From Lycorma delicatula (lineage: Eukaryota; Arthropoda; Insecta; Hemiptera; Fulgoridae), in the NCBI RefSeq assembly GCF_047948215.1, contig NC_134456.1:85080515-85144514 (forward strand): a stretch of 64,000 nt of DNA, written 5' to 3'. Below are positions 51,701 through 57,093 of this stretch, piece after piece. The notes below the pieces were generated by a model. It saw only the letters and a list, made by a program, of their open reading frames with translations, searched no databases and had not been told where the DNA came from. Within the stretch, counting starts at the first letter, position 1. Each line of letters begins with the position of its first letter. Both the position numbers and the translations under genes were made by a program.

Positions 51701-53879
51701 GTAAGCCCTTATTCAACAAAACTTTAGATGATGTTTGGAAACTGTCCAAATATTGTATGAATTAATCATACAATTCTCTTACATTTCTCTTACATTTCTC
51801 TTCTCATACATTTCTCTTTATTATCTGTTAGTCTAATGAGCTGCAAAATATTCAAGTTCAGATATTAATGAATCTTTATTTATGTGCATTCTAGGTCCAA
51901 ACTTCCACAAATGAGACATTAGATACTAAACAGATGGATAATTTTCTTGAGAAAGAAAAGAACCCTCAGGATGGTTTTTGTCAGCCATTTTCCAAAAACA
52001 AACAGGTAAGGAATATATATTTAAACACAATTAGATTTTAAATAATGAACAAAGTTCAGTCTAGTTATATCAGAAACATATTTAACCCCAAAAAATCACA
52101 AAGTATAATAAGTTTACATTAACATAATAAATATTATGTTTAATAAGTTATAGGAATTAAAATTAAATTAACTGTTAGTCAGAATGTAGAGGAACATTAA
52201 TTCTATCTTACATTATTGTTTGGGTGTTGTCTCAATCAATACTTAGCAGTATATTTTTTAGAAAAGTTAAGACATTTTTAGTCATCTGTCCACTAGTTCT
52301 TGCCTAGGTTTTGAATAACAGTTGGCCAAGAAAACCCATTTTGGTAAATCAACCATATACTACATATCTAATATTAATAAATTTGTAGAATTTAATAAGT
52401 AACGAATAGTATATGCTTTAATTACAGCCCAAATTCTTACTCAGTGGTTCATACAAGGTGGTATCCAAAATATTCTAGACTTGAAGTATAATACTAAAAT
52501 GGATTTGTAGCAACAGCATAATTAATCACTAGGGCTTTCGCATCATAATCTGGTGTAGTTAGACAAAGATTAAAAAAACTGCATGATCTTGTATATTTCA
52601 AGAATAAGATTACAAACACAGTACATAAGGTTACATAGCAAATTAATAACATATTTATTATCTTTTTAGATTATTTTATCTATTTAAGCAATAACTGGCT
52701 AACAACCCAATTGCAGTAACTTATGAAAGATAAAATTTAGTAGCATATGAAAAATGCTTCCTAGCAAACAGCCTATTCAGGAGTTGAAATTAATTTACAA
52801 TAAGTGCACTAAATAATGTCATACAAACACCACCACTTTCACAGATACAAAGAACACATAAGCTCAACATATATTAGTTTTTCAAACCACCAAAAAGTAT
52901 CAAGATATATCTATTCAAATTTATCATTTAACACATTAAAACCAAGAGTGGCGAGAATTTACGGTTACGATTAGATTACATTATGATAGATTTACGGTTA
53001 TGCCTCTGAGACAAATCAAAGATTATTTAGTAAAAAATACACCTAAATCTAAAATAAGCAAATTGGCAGTGGCATCTTGATTGTCTACTTTTTAACATCA
53101 AGGAGAATTTTCAAGCAAAGAATATGTTCCTAGCTGGTCAAAATCTGGCTATTACCAAGATGTTTCTGGCAACTGGATAGAAATACAAGAAGATACTGCT
53201 CTGAATATCAATGAAAATAACTGACAGCCACACCATGGTAGCATTTTGATTAATAATAAGTTCAGTACAGATTAATATCTAAACAAGTACAATGTGACTA
53301 TTGTCTTCAGCCTCCTTACTCACTGAATTTGGTCCCTGGAACTTTTTTCTATTTCCAAAATTCACGGTCACCACAAAGTATGAATTAAATTAATCATATC
53401 TAATCATAAAAATGTACATTCATAGAAGGATATGATGCATTTTTAAAGAAGTATTTTTTTTTGACTAGGAAAACCTAGGATGTCACATAAAAACTTAAGA
53501 AAATCTGATATCTTTCATTATTTCTAGAAGTTGTTTAGATATTATCAAGTTGAATAATTACTGATCTATTTATTTGAAATATGGCCAGAGGTACTGATTA
53601 GGTACTGGAAAAACTGGCAGCTTAACTCATACTTCTAAGAAAAAACTTTATCTGATTTAGAACATTTCATCTCCTCTAACCTTTTAAGTTTATAAGATTT
53701 GGAGTTTATCATTCAGTGTAAAACATTGGTGAATTAAATAAACCATTGGGCTGGTAACTTTATAAATAAAAGTGAAATGAACAACTTTTTTTTTACAGAG
53801 TGAGACTGCAGTGGAAACTACACCTAAGAAGAAAGTAACAAGATCTCGACAAAAACCAAGCCAGAAAGTGAACAAATAA
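6830..53879 (+). CDS. 14-exon coiled-coil protein, 857 aa, unknown family
   Basis: Join of 6830-7293, 12077-12279, 13422-13609, 14756-14862, 19170-19314, 20910-21250, 29130-29316, 37852-38091, 41725-41901, 42422-42511, 45484-45636, 48188-48274, 51895-52005 and 53799-53879. Every junction is GT-AG and phase-compatible, giving 858 codons including the stop. Residues 1-90 are acidic and Asn/Gln/His-rich with no domain I recognise. Residues about 95-700 are Lys/Glu/Leu/Ile-rich heptad-like coiled coil, with a break near 370-380. Residues 715-765 are Ser/Thr-rich with an acidic DDDGD. The last 90 residues are basic and polar and contain PKKK at 840-843 followed by Arg/Lys, like a monopartite nuclear signal. 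There is no signal peptide or membrane segment. The build resembles long filament proteins of synaptonemal complex, kinetochore or centrosome; the basic tail favours a nuclear role. This is inference from composition, not from a recognised domain. Extra in-phase exons in the large introns cannot be ruled out. Confidence 0.85.
7294..7976. other. start of intron 1, AT-rich
   Basis: Intron sequence with long A/T runs and no frame I trust. The intron continues through a MITE and a decayed transposase gene to 12076. Confidence 0.7.
7977..8222. mobile_element. MITE-like foldback element, copy 1
   Basis: Two inverted arms of about 58 bp (7977-8034 and 8163-8222) pair with a few mismatches and enclose about 130 bp without coding capacity. 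A second copy of the same family is at 20268-20550. Similarity between the two copies continues about 55 bp past the right arm, to about 8280, so the real element may be longer than the inverted repeat. Confidence 0.7.
8290..9490 (+). mobile_element. decayed IS630/Tc1-mariner-type transposon
   Basis: From about 8445 a broken frame reads a DNA-binding HTH segment with the pattern WFHESGSVTTV and then NKNSFKHWY, as in the DUF4817-type domain of insect mariner-like transposases. From 8877 the DDE half follows: VIRPFFFSEQTV, YFQQD with the catalytic Asp, a shifted segment around PLMLRHSISFF and a C-terminal part from about 9188 with ITPDIL. At least three frame changes and several stops make it a pseudogene. 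Terminal inverted repeats were not found; the outer limits are estimates. It sits in intron 1 in the sense orientation. Confidence 0.72.
9388..9411. repeat. short-loop inverted repeat
   Basis: Perfect 10-bp arms (9388-9397 and 9402-9411) with a 4-base loop, just downstream of the decayed transposase frame. Confidence 0.7.
9491..12076. other. rest of intron 1, AT-rich
   Basis: No coding frame was recognised. It holds a near-perfect hairpin at 11308-11358 and a 48-bp segment at 11172-11220 that is repeated just after exon 3. The 3' splice site ends in TTCTAG at 12071-12076. Confidence 0.6.
11308..11358. repeat. hairpin with 24-bp arms and 3-base loop
   Basis: Arms 11308-11331 and 11335-11358 pair with very few mismatches around a TTT loop. 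It is one of many short-loop inverted repeats in the window. It is not next to a coding end, so a terminator or polyA role is unlikely. Confidence 0.85.
12077..12279 (+). CDS. exon 2 of coiled-coil gene
   Basis: Completes codon 155 and codes 156-222, then gives one base of codon 223. Acceptor TTCTAG, donor GTAAGT. Lys/Glu/Asn-rich coiled coil with a more aromatic stretch (KQYMVNFKEDF) that may mark a weak break in the helix. Confidence 0.85.
12280..13421. other. intron 2
   Basis: AT-rich, with no element I can name. A somewhat GC-richer stretch near 12770-12920 has no coding frame. It ends in TTTTAG at 13416-13421. Confidence 0.6.
13422..13609 (+). CDS. exon 3 of coiled-coil gene
   Basis: Two bases complete codon 223 (Leu); residues 224-285 follow and the exon ends in phase 0. 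The sequence is regular coiled coil with two Cys near the end (LCGKLEVKYC). The donor GTATAG is weaker than consensus. The open frame upstream of 13422 is intron read-through. Confidence 0.83.
13610..14755. other. intron 3 with tandem duplication
   Basis: AT-rich. It contains a 129-bp tandem duplication (14157-14414) and, at 13624-13670, a second copy of a 48-bp segment of intron 1. Confidence 0.6.
14157..14414. repeat. 129-bp tandem duplication, two copies
   Basis: Units 14157-14285 and 14286-14414 are nearly identical, differing by only a few bases. Each unit carries a small inverted repeat (CTATAAAG, CTT, CTTTATAG). The high identity suggests a recent event or a small satellite-like unit caught at two copies. 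Confidence 0.9.
14756..14862 (+). CDS. exon 4 of coiled-coil gene
   Basis: Starts in phase 0 after TTTAAAG, codes residues 286-320 and ends with two bases of codon 321. It is strongly charged (ELEAELRLEEERGDKLIKTE). Donor is GTATAT. It is the smallest of the first eight exons. Confidence 0.82.
14863..19169. other. intron 4
   Basis: About 4.3 kb of AT-rich intron. The part at 17240-18000 looks like a degenerate dispersed or tandem repeat; the rest shows nothing I can name. It ends with TTCTCAG at 19163-19169. Confidence 0.6.
17240..18000. repeat. degenerate noncoding repeat region
   Basis: Related phrases recur at roughly 115-155 bp spacing: a CAATGGTT-type motif followed by TGATATCAAAAA and GATAAGTTTTAGG-like text, for example near 17350, 17460 and 17610. 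Composition differs from the plain AT-rich intron around it. There is no coding frame. It may be an old non-autonomous element or a decayed tandem array. Confidence 0.35.
19170..19314 (+). CDS. exon 5 of coiled-coil gene
   Basis: One base completes codon 321 (Arg); residues 322-369 follow and the exon ends in phase 0. Coiled coil. The donor GTCCGC after CAG is the weakest in the gene, but the frame closes with TAA two codons later and exon 6 starts in the matching phase. Confidence 0.8.
19580..19960 (+). mobile_element. possible Gypsy-type LTR retrotransposon remnant
   Basis: Around 19590-19650 a broken frame reads like the start of a reverse transcriptase (LFKK, then YRISVDF). Around 19840-19920 another reads YDASAVILSHK and later SEKYAKT, which resembles the start of the RNase H-like domain of Gypsy polymerases (DAS...GAVLSH). 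The core of the RT between them is missing and no LTR was found. The call rests on two short motif matches and could be coincidence. Confidence 0.35.
20268..20550. mobile_element. MITE-like foldback element, copy 2
   Basis: Inverted arms 20268-20325 and 20495-20550 match those of the copy at 7977-8222, including the phrases CTTACCAACAA and GAAAGCGCTTGA. The central part differs in length between the two copies. Flank similarity continues right of the arm to about 20610. Confidence 0.7.
20737..20763. repeat. perfect hairpin, 12-bp arms, 3-base loop
   Basis: Arms 20737-20748 and 20752-20763 pair perfectly around TTG. Intronic, between the MITE and exon 6. Confidence 0.85.
20910..21250 (+). CDS. 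exon 6 of coiled-coil gene
   Basis: The largest internal exon. It codes residues 370-482 and ends with two bases of codon 483. The first dozen residues (DILNCSSDLSLNDD) break the coil; long unbroken heptads follow. Donor GTGAGT. The three open frames on the opposite strand here are shadows of this exon. Confidence 0.88.
21385..21540 (+). mobile_element. SINE-like tRNA-headed fragment
   Basis: Contains a B-box-like motif GGTTTGAATCCCAG preceded by an A-box-like TTGGTGCAGCAGCAAG, the spacing of a tRNA-derived SINE head. The 3' part is not clearly related to the other SINEs of the window. Confidence 0.4.
21590..21910 (+). mobile_element. R1-clade LINE 5' untranslated fragment
   Basis: GC-rich relative to the intron. 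It aligns by eye with two - strand stretches in the R1 graveyard: the reverse complement of 58500-58260 (phrases GAGGCATTTACATCGG, GGCATCCCAACC) and of 56840-56700 (TCTAAAGATGACCTC, GGTGTCTTCCCC). As it recurs beside RT fragments, I read it as the 5' UTR or ORF1 leader of an R1-type element. No RT remains here. Confidence 0.6.
23411..26642 (+). mobile_element. near full-length RTE-type LINE, inactivated
   Basis: Non-LTR retrotransposon of the RTE-like group often annotated as 'craniofacial development protein 2-like'. In order: a 5' leader (23411-23750), the endonuclease start (IGVWCVRSLKKAGGLEHLKR, from 23834), an endonuclease core with RDWNA (near 24230) and FCMKYKLVIANT, an RT with GDDQFGFRKSVGTREA (near 25466), FINLEKAFDNIDWNKMF (from 25571), GVRQGCSL (near 25745) and catalytic FADD (25862-25873), a C-terminal part with YRRMLKIRQVDKVTNEEV (from 26305), and a 3' end at a run of A after GAAGACAAAA. 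Numerous stops and frameshifts, including inside the endonuclease, make it dead. The sense-oriented insertion in intron 6 left both splice sites intact. Confidence 0.9.
28591..28742 (+). mobile_element. tRNA-derived SINE
   Basis: A head with GCAGAGCGGTAGCA and the B-box-like TAGATTCAAATCCCAG, then a TTTTTCACACGCTAC block also present in the SINE at 37626, and a simple tail of AAATAAATAAATA. The leading part of the A box is missing or decayed. Confidence 0.65.
28750..28860 (-). mobile_element. inverted partial SINE next to the + copy
   Basis: On the - strand it shows the B-box-like CTTCAAACCCTAGTC followed by GGCATTTTTTTTACACAC, matching the SINE family of 37626. Together with the copy at 28591-28742 it forms a head-on inverted pair that could fold in the pre-mRNA. 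Confidence 0.5.
29130..29316 (+). CDS. exon 7 of coiled-coil gene
   Basis: One base completes codon 483 (Thr); residues 484-545 follow, ending in phase 0 at a GTGAGT donor. Coiled coil. From here to the end of the gene every intron is phase 0. Confidence 0.87.
29317..29479. other. start of intron 7
   Basis: Short AT-rich stretch before the nested elements. Intron 7 runs to 37851. Confidence 0.6.
29480..30284 (+). mobile_element. Jockey-type LINE fragment
   Basis: One frame reads the RT active-site motif YADDTAFYYES (YADD at 29682-29693). About 230 bp later an open frame at 29920-30129 reads VVQNIALRTIFGAPRF and LYDVGIKTVS, the region after the RT of Jockey-clade elements (LQNKALR.ITGAP). 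Sequence between is frameshifted and partly deleted. The fragment is cut at 30284 by the mariner insertion. GC content is clearly higher than in the flanking intron. Confidence 0.7.
30285..31155 (-). mobile_element. internally deleted mariner with long TIRs
   Basis: Left arm (30285 to about 30480) and right arm (about 30960-31155) are inverted copies over roughly 190 bp, with the tip C(G/A)AGGTCTGTTCA at both ends. The element is flanked by TA on both sides (30283-30284 and 31156-31157), the expected Tc1/mariner target duplication. Inside, the - strand frame 30812-30600 reads the HTH of a mariner transposase (LTVRELAEEVRISIGSCYDIL, here split by no stop), but the DDE domain is absent. It is a non-autonomous deletion derivative sitting in the Jockey fragment. 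Confidence 0.88.
31158..31779. other. GC-richer unclassified mobile DNA
   Basis: Composition matches the surrounding elements rather than host intron, but no motif identifies it. A 74-codon - strand frame at 31433-31657 has no recognisable domain. It may be the continuation of the interrupted Jockey element or another 5' region. Confidence 0.4.
31780..33060 (-). mobile_element. decayed mariner/IS630-type transposon
   Basis: On the - strand from about 32970: an HTH segment MKPWTLDQRLYAYDSF and NDESVTAVQRDFRRQFN, then RNTILRWVNN, a second HTH-like part with RSIQRHSAALQMSTSTVRRI (from about 32720), and the DDE half at 32293-32075 with FHQDGATAHTRATMAVL and PRSPDLSSCDFF. Frameshifts near 32720, 32600 and 32350 and an early end break it. 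The 3' end near 31780 begins with an ACAGGGTCATTCACGGGAA block typical of a transposon tip, but I could not find its inverted partner. It is related to, though distinct from, the element at 8290. Confidence 0.8.
33061..33800 (-). mobile_element. non-LTR retrotransposon C-terminal fragment
   Basis: The - strand frame from about 33720 to 33431 reads WQLEWHSTTKGRSLYKFI, then LTNHDNLNQYLFQF and CVCGEVQSNEPLMFDC. This order (a GR...L.FI block followed by a CxC...H/P...C zinc-like motif) is the C-terminal end of R1/I-group LINE proteins, with the His of the zinc motif apparently replaced by Pro. Sequence below 33431 is probably its 3' UTR. Confidence 0.6.
33801..34389. other. unclassified GC-rich DNA, probably LINE leader
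   Basis: No domain is recognised. It contains an Arg/Lys-codon-rich stretch (33980-34070) and lies directly upstream of an R1-type RT fragment in the same orientation, so it may be a 5' UTR or ORF1 remnant. Confidence 0.35.
34390..35560 (+). mobile_element. R1-clade LINE reverse transcriptase fragment
   Basis: In changing frames it reads PGYDCITVEF (near 34405), QYGIRPGKSTEDAILRVM (near 34681), YVLGVFLDIPGAFNNL (RT motif A, near 34758), SKGCPQDTVLSPF (near 34935) and AYEDDGLLMIDG (35044-35079), followed by the thumb region to about 35290 with KILG. The usual YADD is YEDD here. Several stops and shifts make it inactive. Sequence from 35300 to 35560 is a decayed continuation. Confidence 0.8.
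35561..37579. other. AT-rich part of intron 7
   Basis: Beyond the element nest composition returns to AT-rich. I see no coding frame or named repeat. Confidence 0.55.
37580..37609. repeat. perfect hairpin, 13-bp arms, 4-base loop
   Basis: Arms 37580-37592 and 37597-37609 around GCAA. It lies just left of the SINE at 37626. Confidence 0.85.
37626..37790 (+). mobile_element. tRNA-derived SINE
   Basis: An A box TGGCACAAGTGG and a B box GGTTTGAATCC stand at tRNA spacing, so a Pol III promoter is intact. After the head come TTTTCACACGCTAC and CATCCTCTGAAGC, the latter shared with the 3' part of the other SINE family at 38805, 46090 and 63135. It ends in an A-rich tail. It lies 60 bp upstream of exon 8 on the coding strand. 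Confidence 0.8.
37852..38091 (+). CDS. exon 8 of coiled-coil gene
   Basis: Phase 0 at both ends, residues 546-625. Acceptor TTTTTAG, donor GTAAGT. Unbroken charged coiled coil with repeated KE/EL heptads. Confidence 0.88.
38138..38400. repeat. dispersed repeat flanked by (TA)n and (TG)n
   Basis: A TA run at about 38146-38167 and a TG run at 38341-38358 flank a mid-GC segment with CTTTCCCATCTAGG and a CTAGAAGGGAAAG echo. The text after it (TTGACCAAATTTGGTCA) is a small palindrome. Probably a decayed non-autonomous element; its family was not determined. Confidence 0.45.
38494..38523. repeat. perfect hairpin, 13-bp arms, 4-base loop
   Basis: Arms 38494-38506 and 38511-38523 around TTTA, at the left edge of the LINE piece. 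Confidence 0.85.
38515..38804 (+). mobile_element. RTE-type LINE C-terminal fragment
   Basis: Reads RVTNEDMLRSVEEGRNIL and later an RH-CRR-like segment followed by a Lys-rich linker, matching the C-terminal region of the LINE at 23411 (KVTNEEVLQQIDEERNTW). It is frameshifted and interrupted at its 3' end by a SINE. Confidence 0.6.
38805..39030 (-). mobile_element. SINE family B, truncated head
   Basis: Read on the - strand this matches the copies at 46090 and 63135: the body phrase GGTTTCAATTAACC-like, CACACATCTCAGGA and a 3' end with CATCCTCTGAAG, then TAACCTCCGGAGGC-like text and an A-rich tail. The tRNA-like head is cut short near 39030. Confidence 0.7.
41135..41164. repeat. perfect hairpin, 13-bp arms, 4-base loop
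   Basis: Arms 41135-41147 and 41152-41164 around TATG; pairing resumes outside after one mismatch. The arms contain GCATGC. Confidence 0.85.
41725..41901 (+). CDS. exon 9 of coiled-coil gene
   Basis: Phase 0 at both ends, residues 626-684. Strong acceptor after a T-rich tract, donor GTAAGT. Lys/Glu-rich coiled coil ending in an Asn/His-containing stretch (HKLNHINEQNKKEL). Confidence 0.87.
41902..42421. other. intron 9
   Basis: AT-rich, about 520 bp, no other feature. It ends in TTTTTCAG. Confidence 0.7.
42422..42511 (+). CDS. exon 10 of coiled-coil gene
   Basis: Exactly 30 codons, phase 0 at both ends, residues 685-714. Less charged than the coil (VIKALDVKLNAVALTVTRW), suggesting the end of the long helix or a small packing motif. 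Donor GTAAGT. Because it is symmetric it could be skipped without a frame change. Confidence 0.85.
42512..45483. other. intron 10
   Basis: It contains old RTE-type LINE pieces at 42860-44560 and a mid-GC unclassified stretch at 44880-45180. It ends in TTTACAG. Confidence 0.55.
42860..44560 (+). mobile_element. ancient RTE-type LINE pieces
   Basis: Near 43410-43460 a broken frame reads VDCKMFLRSDIGSDI, like the end of the RTE endonuclease. Near 44025 GDRNAHREE resembles its GDWNA motif, followed at 44120-44302 by a segment with LFIAHTFYQMKEF. Near 44345-44400 KMLKIRQMKNDEED resembles the C-terminal YRRMLKIRW region. The order is not that of one element, so at least two decayed copies or a rearrangement are present. 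Confidence 0.5.
45484..45636 (+). CDS. exon 11 of coiled-coil gene
   Basis: Phase 0 at both ends, residues 715-765. Here the protein leaves the coiled coil: Ser/Thr-rich (ICSQATSSISIGLATTQS), then acidic SDDDGDSNSNSSSG, which looks like a disordered linker with possible casein-kinase-type phosphorylation sites. Donor GTAAGA. Confidence 0.85.
45637..48187. other. intron 11
   Basis: It contains a TA microsatellite (about 45744-45766), a SINE (46090-46280) and a GC-richer patch at 46360-46500 without a recognised frame. The remainder is AT-rich. Confidence 0.6.
46090..46280 (-). mobile_element. SINE family B, head and body
   Basis: On the - strand the tRNA-like head is complete: ACCGAGTTGGTCTTGTGGT as A box and GGTTCAAATCC as B box, followed by the family body. 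The 3' tail present in the copies at 38805 and 63135 is missing here. Confidence 0.75.
48188..48274 (+). CDS. exon 12 of coiled-coil gene
   Basis: Phase 0 at both ends, residues 766-794. Basic and Gln-rich (KKKLLMKQQMKQKQSLTP). The acceptor GATGACAG lacks a strong pyrimidine tract immediately upstream but has one 15 bp before; donor GTAATT. Confidence 0.8.
49680..50960 (+). mobile_element. R1-clade LINE ORF1 (gag-like) fragment
   Basis: A 183-codon frame (49799-50350) reads VKVAGRTHADLLRTVKNS and a middle domain with GMTVTASRGVQCVHLLTKDV, as in R1-type ORF1 proteins. After a frame change come zinc knuckles: CCKCWGTG (near 50365) and, at about 50440-50485, GHCFNCGIARHLCMDCP, a standard CX2CX4HX4C; a third (FCNSWGH) has lost its second Cys. 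No RT follows; the element stops near a C-run/G-run inverted repeat at 50904-50957. It is much GC-richer than the intron around it. Confidence 0.75.
50904..50957. repeat. C-run/G-run inverted repeat
   Basis: Arms 50904-50917 and 50944-50957 (CCCCCCCC then TGGAGC, and its complement) with a 26-base loop, at the 3' edge of the R1 ORF1 fragment. Confidence 0.75.
51648..51682. repeat. hairpin, 13-bp arms, 9-base loop
   Basis: Perfect arms 51648-51660 and 51670-51682 in intron 12. Confidence 0.8.
51895..52005 (+). CDS. exon 13 of coiled-coil gene
   Basis: Phase 0 at both ends, residues 795-831. Polar, Thr/Asn/Lys-rich and probably disordered. Acceptor TTCTAG, donor GTAAGG. Confidence 0.82.
52006..53798. 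other. intron 13
   Basis: AT-rich, with a possible mariner transposase scrap at 53270-53470. It ends with a poly-T tract and TTTACAG. Confidence 0.6.
53270..53470 (+). pseudogene. mariner transposase scrap
   Basis: Near 53308-53360 a frame reads PPYSLNLVPGTFF, close to the PPYSPDLAPCDFF block around the last catalytic Asp of mariner transposases, followed by a GH-like segment. The Asp is Asn in this reading. No TIRs were found and the frame is broken on both sides. Confidence 0.45.
53799..53879 (+). CDS. exon 14, last coding exon of coiled-coil gene
   Basis: Codes residues 832-857 and TAA (53877-53879). Begins SETAVETTPKKKVTRSRQ; the PKKK followed by RSRQK resembles a monopartite nuclear localisation signal. 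A strong pyrimidine tract precedes the acceptor. Confidence 0.86.
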   Translation, partial: SETAVETTPKKKVTRSRQKPSQKVNK

Positions 53880-54480
53880 AATAAAAAAGAAATCCTTTTT
53901 AAATTTATATTGTGTAAAGTATTATTTTTATACATTTTCTTTTTGTTTACTAGTTCTCAAAGTGATAATTTTGTTTTCATTGCAGTAGGGGTCCATTCCC
54001 ATACATTGCCAGTTGTTTTTCAGGTGATGTTCAAAAAAATTAATTCTTTACCTTTGATAATCTTCTTTGAATAGAAATCTTTATCTTTCAAACATTACAT
54101 TTTTGTTTCTCTTAAATATTTTTAAATAAGAAGGAAGATGGTTTTCATTTTGTAATAATTTATCACTGTTTGTTAATTCTTAACATGCAGCTCTAAAAGA
54201 AGGAAAAGTTTTGTTTTCATGTTGATTGTCTTTATCACGTATTGTACATCTCTAAATGGATATTATATTTTTTTATTGATTTATATGAATTAAATATGAA
54301 ACAGTTTATTATTTGTATAATACAACAAGTTATGTGTACAAATATTACAGATAATTATAGTTACAAACTAACTGAAGAACAAATCTCCTAATAAGTTTGT
54401 TTGTTTGAAGTGGAATCTTATTTTGTGTTGAAAGTAGGTGTGTATTTATTTTATATTGTTTAATAAAAAAAAAAAGAAGA
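53880..54480 (+). other. 3' UTR candidate of coiled-coil gene
   Basis: AATAAA overlaps the stop codon (53875-53880) and another lies at 54462-54467 before an A run. Either could serve as polyadenylation signal, giving a very short or a roughly 600-base 3' UTR. The sequence cannot decide between them. Confidence 0.4.
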
Positions 54481-56459
54481 AAAATGCATTCATTTGATTC
54501 ATTTAGTAATAAAAACTGATATTGACTTATAAATGTTAAAACTGAATTATAATTAATTTTTATAGACACTGTTGAACCAAAAGAAACTGAAGAAAAATCT
54601 ATTTCAAATTTTCTATAAAGTTTTATTAGAATTTCTCAAGACATAATAAGCAAATGATTCAATTTTGAGGTTATTTGTATGAAAAGAACTGGTAAAAAAG
54701 AAAAGTATAAAAAGGGCGGATATAAATTGTTAAGGCCCTATCTAAATGGTATTGAAAGGTAATTAAGGACACAGTTTACAAAGTCAGAGTTATTTGAATT
54801 GTTATATGACTGTAATTGAGTATAATTAGAATAGAAGGGGTAAACAAGAAAATTAAAGGGAATTTTAAAATTTGGATTCAAAAACCTTCTTATTTGTAGA
54901 TGGCATTTGATGTAACAAGAAAAAGAAAGTTAGGAAGAAGTCCAGATTCTGGTTGAGAGGGAAGAAGATGAGAGAAAGTTGCCTGGAAATTGGTGAGGAA
55001 TACATAGTTGTGATAGAATTATCATTAGGTTGGTGAAGTGTTAGAGAAATTTCCTGAATTTACATACTGAAGAGCATCAGAAAATAGAGTCGAGAAAACA
55101 ATCAGTGCAAAAGTTCAAAAAGATTACAAATCCCTACACATTATAAATACACTGTTAAGTATGGGCGTGTATAAAAAGTTATGTTGTATATACACAGATA
55201 TTATATACTCTCTGCTCAATGTATATGAGAAACAAAAGTTTTAACGTAAGAAAACTTAGAACAATACTCATCTTCCCTAAACACTTATTAAATTTTCCGT
55301 GGTCTATTGACAAATGATTTGTGGCTACCGACCCATATTTTTAGAAACACCTGAAAAAATGGATGGCATGAAGTAATTTATTAATCTAATAAGAGTAATG
55401 TGCCACATCTACCATGATTTTATCATTTCTATTCTACATCAATTACTACATAAAACTACTACAAGAAACTACTTGACCTTCTTTTTGCACATATTTATAT
55501 AGTGAGTCTGTAGACAATTAGGCTACATCCTAGCAAAACTCAAATAATAACCCATTAAGACACAACCTGCAAATGAAAATTACTTTTTCATATACAAAAT
55601 GAAATTCTATTGTAACTGGTGAAATATAGCTTGTCGGTTTAAGTGGAAGCGTCACAAAGCAGTACTGATTTGGAAAAGCTGCAGAACATTGTGTAAAAGG
55701 TAAAAAAATTCAATCTCCATTCCCAAATCCTAACAATGTTCTTAGATGCATTTAACATCCTTGTATAAACCATGTGTTAGCAAAGCTAAATACTAATTAT
55801 TCATCCAGAATTACTGCCAAATACCTTTATTATTGAACATATCTAATTTTTTGAATAATATTAAAAAAAACTAATATAATATGAAAAAAAATTAAACAAC
55901 CAAAACCTAATTAAAATGACATAAGAATTAAAAAATGATTTATTGGTTCAGAACAGTCAATAACAATATAATTATTATAATATAGTTTTCTTAATATTAA
56001 ACCTCATTCCTCTAAAATCTTGCAGGATTTATTTGCATGAAATTCTACTTCTTTCTTAGAATCATTCATAATCAGTAGCAATCCATTGTTCAGTAAACAC
56101 AACAAACTACTTACAATCTGAAAGAAGAAAATTGCAAAATTGTTCCAAACCAGACAATCAAAAATGAAGGACTATAATTTTCTAAGATATTCAAATTTCT
56201 TTTTTAAATCTATATGTCAGAAAAAACCACTTTGTAGCAGGCCACCAGGCATTAATGAACACCCTATAAATGTCCCAAACTATTTCCAAAATACAAGGTG
56301 TAGCTTATCCTAACCTATTAGCGTAACTTATTGTATACTATTATTCCACTTAAAACCAAACTGCAGGCCACATAAAGCTGCATTTATTTATGCTAGTTCA
56401 TAAATAAATAGTGTGATTACACTTAAAATATTTTAATGGCCAGTTAAAGAAATGTCAGT
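54481..56459. other. intergenic DNA, nothing recognised
   Basis: AT-rich with no coding frame, SINE box or LINE motif that I can support. Confidence 0.5.
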
Positions 56460-56960
56460 AGATAGGAGGCTATCATTAGGGGGGAGGGGGGTCATCCCTT
56501 CATAGCGAACCCAAGGTGCCTGATCTTCCAGACTGTAAAGAACATGTCAACTGTTACAAGCAAATGACTATTTTTTAAAGTGTGGCCCAGTGACCTCAAA
56601 CTTTCTACAGTCTCAGGGTGGTTATATCATCCATCTTCAAAGCCTTCTTTCTGGAAATGCTAAAAGAAAGATGATTATTTCCTCTTTAGTTATCTGGACA
56701 TCCTGACCCCACAGGGGAAGACACCATCCATGTGGCAGTTTTGTTCACCATACCACCCCCCTCTGTACCTAGCCCTTATGGGATTTACCAGAGGTCACCT
56801 TTAGAACCTCGGCAAAAGGCATCTATCAGCCTTGTTCATGCCTTAGTCAGGATGTCACCAATGGGAATATCACATATCACATGTGATATTCCCATCGGTG
56901 TACTATTAGGAAGTGAACTCTTTAAAGAAAATACATCTATGTTGAGTCTTTAACAAGACT
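56460..56960 (-). mobile_element. R1-clade LINE 5' fragment
   Basis: The reverse complement of 56840-56700 aligns with the + strand fragment at 21790-21905 (TCTAAAGGTGACCTC, GGTGTCTTCCCC), so this is the 5' leader of an R1-type element. A 45-bp hairpin (56856-56900) lies just outside the alignable part. Confidence 0.55.
56856..56900. repeat. hairpin, 20-bp arms with one mismatch, 5-base loop
   Basis: Arms 56856-56875 and 56881-56900 around ATCAC. Confidence 0.85.
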
Positions 56961-57093
56961 GAGTGACATGAAGGAACTGAAATTAAAAGCACAAATACCT
57001 ACCCAATAGGTTAGAAGTTGAGTTCAACATGCAACCATAACACAAAACAAGAGATAAAAATAAACTTAAAAATAAAACTAAATAAACAAAACA

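Larger units (their letters stand above)
48275..51894. other. intron 12
   Basis: It holds an R1-type ORF1 (49680-50960), a hairpin (51648-51682) and a small TACATTTCTCT-type tandem (51770-51825). The stretch 48280-49680 shows nothing I can name. Confidence 0.6.
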
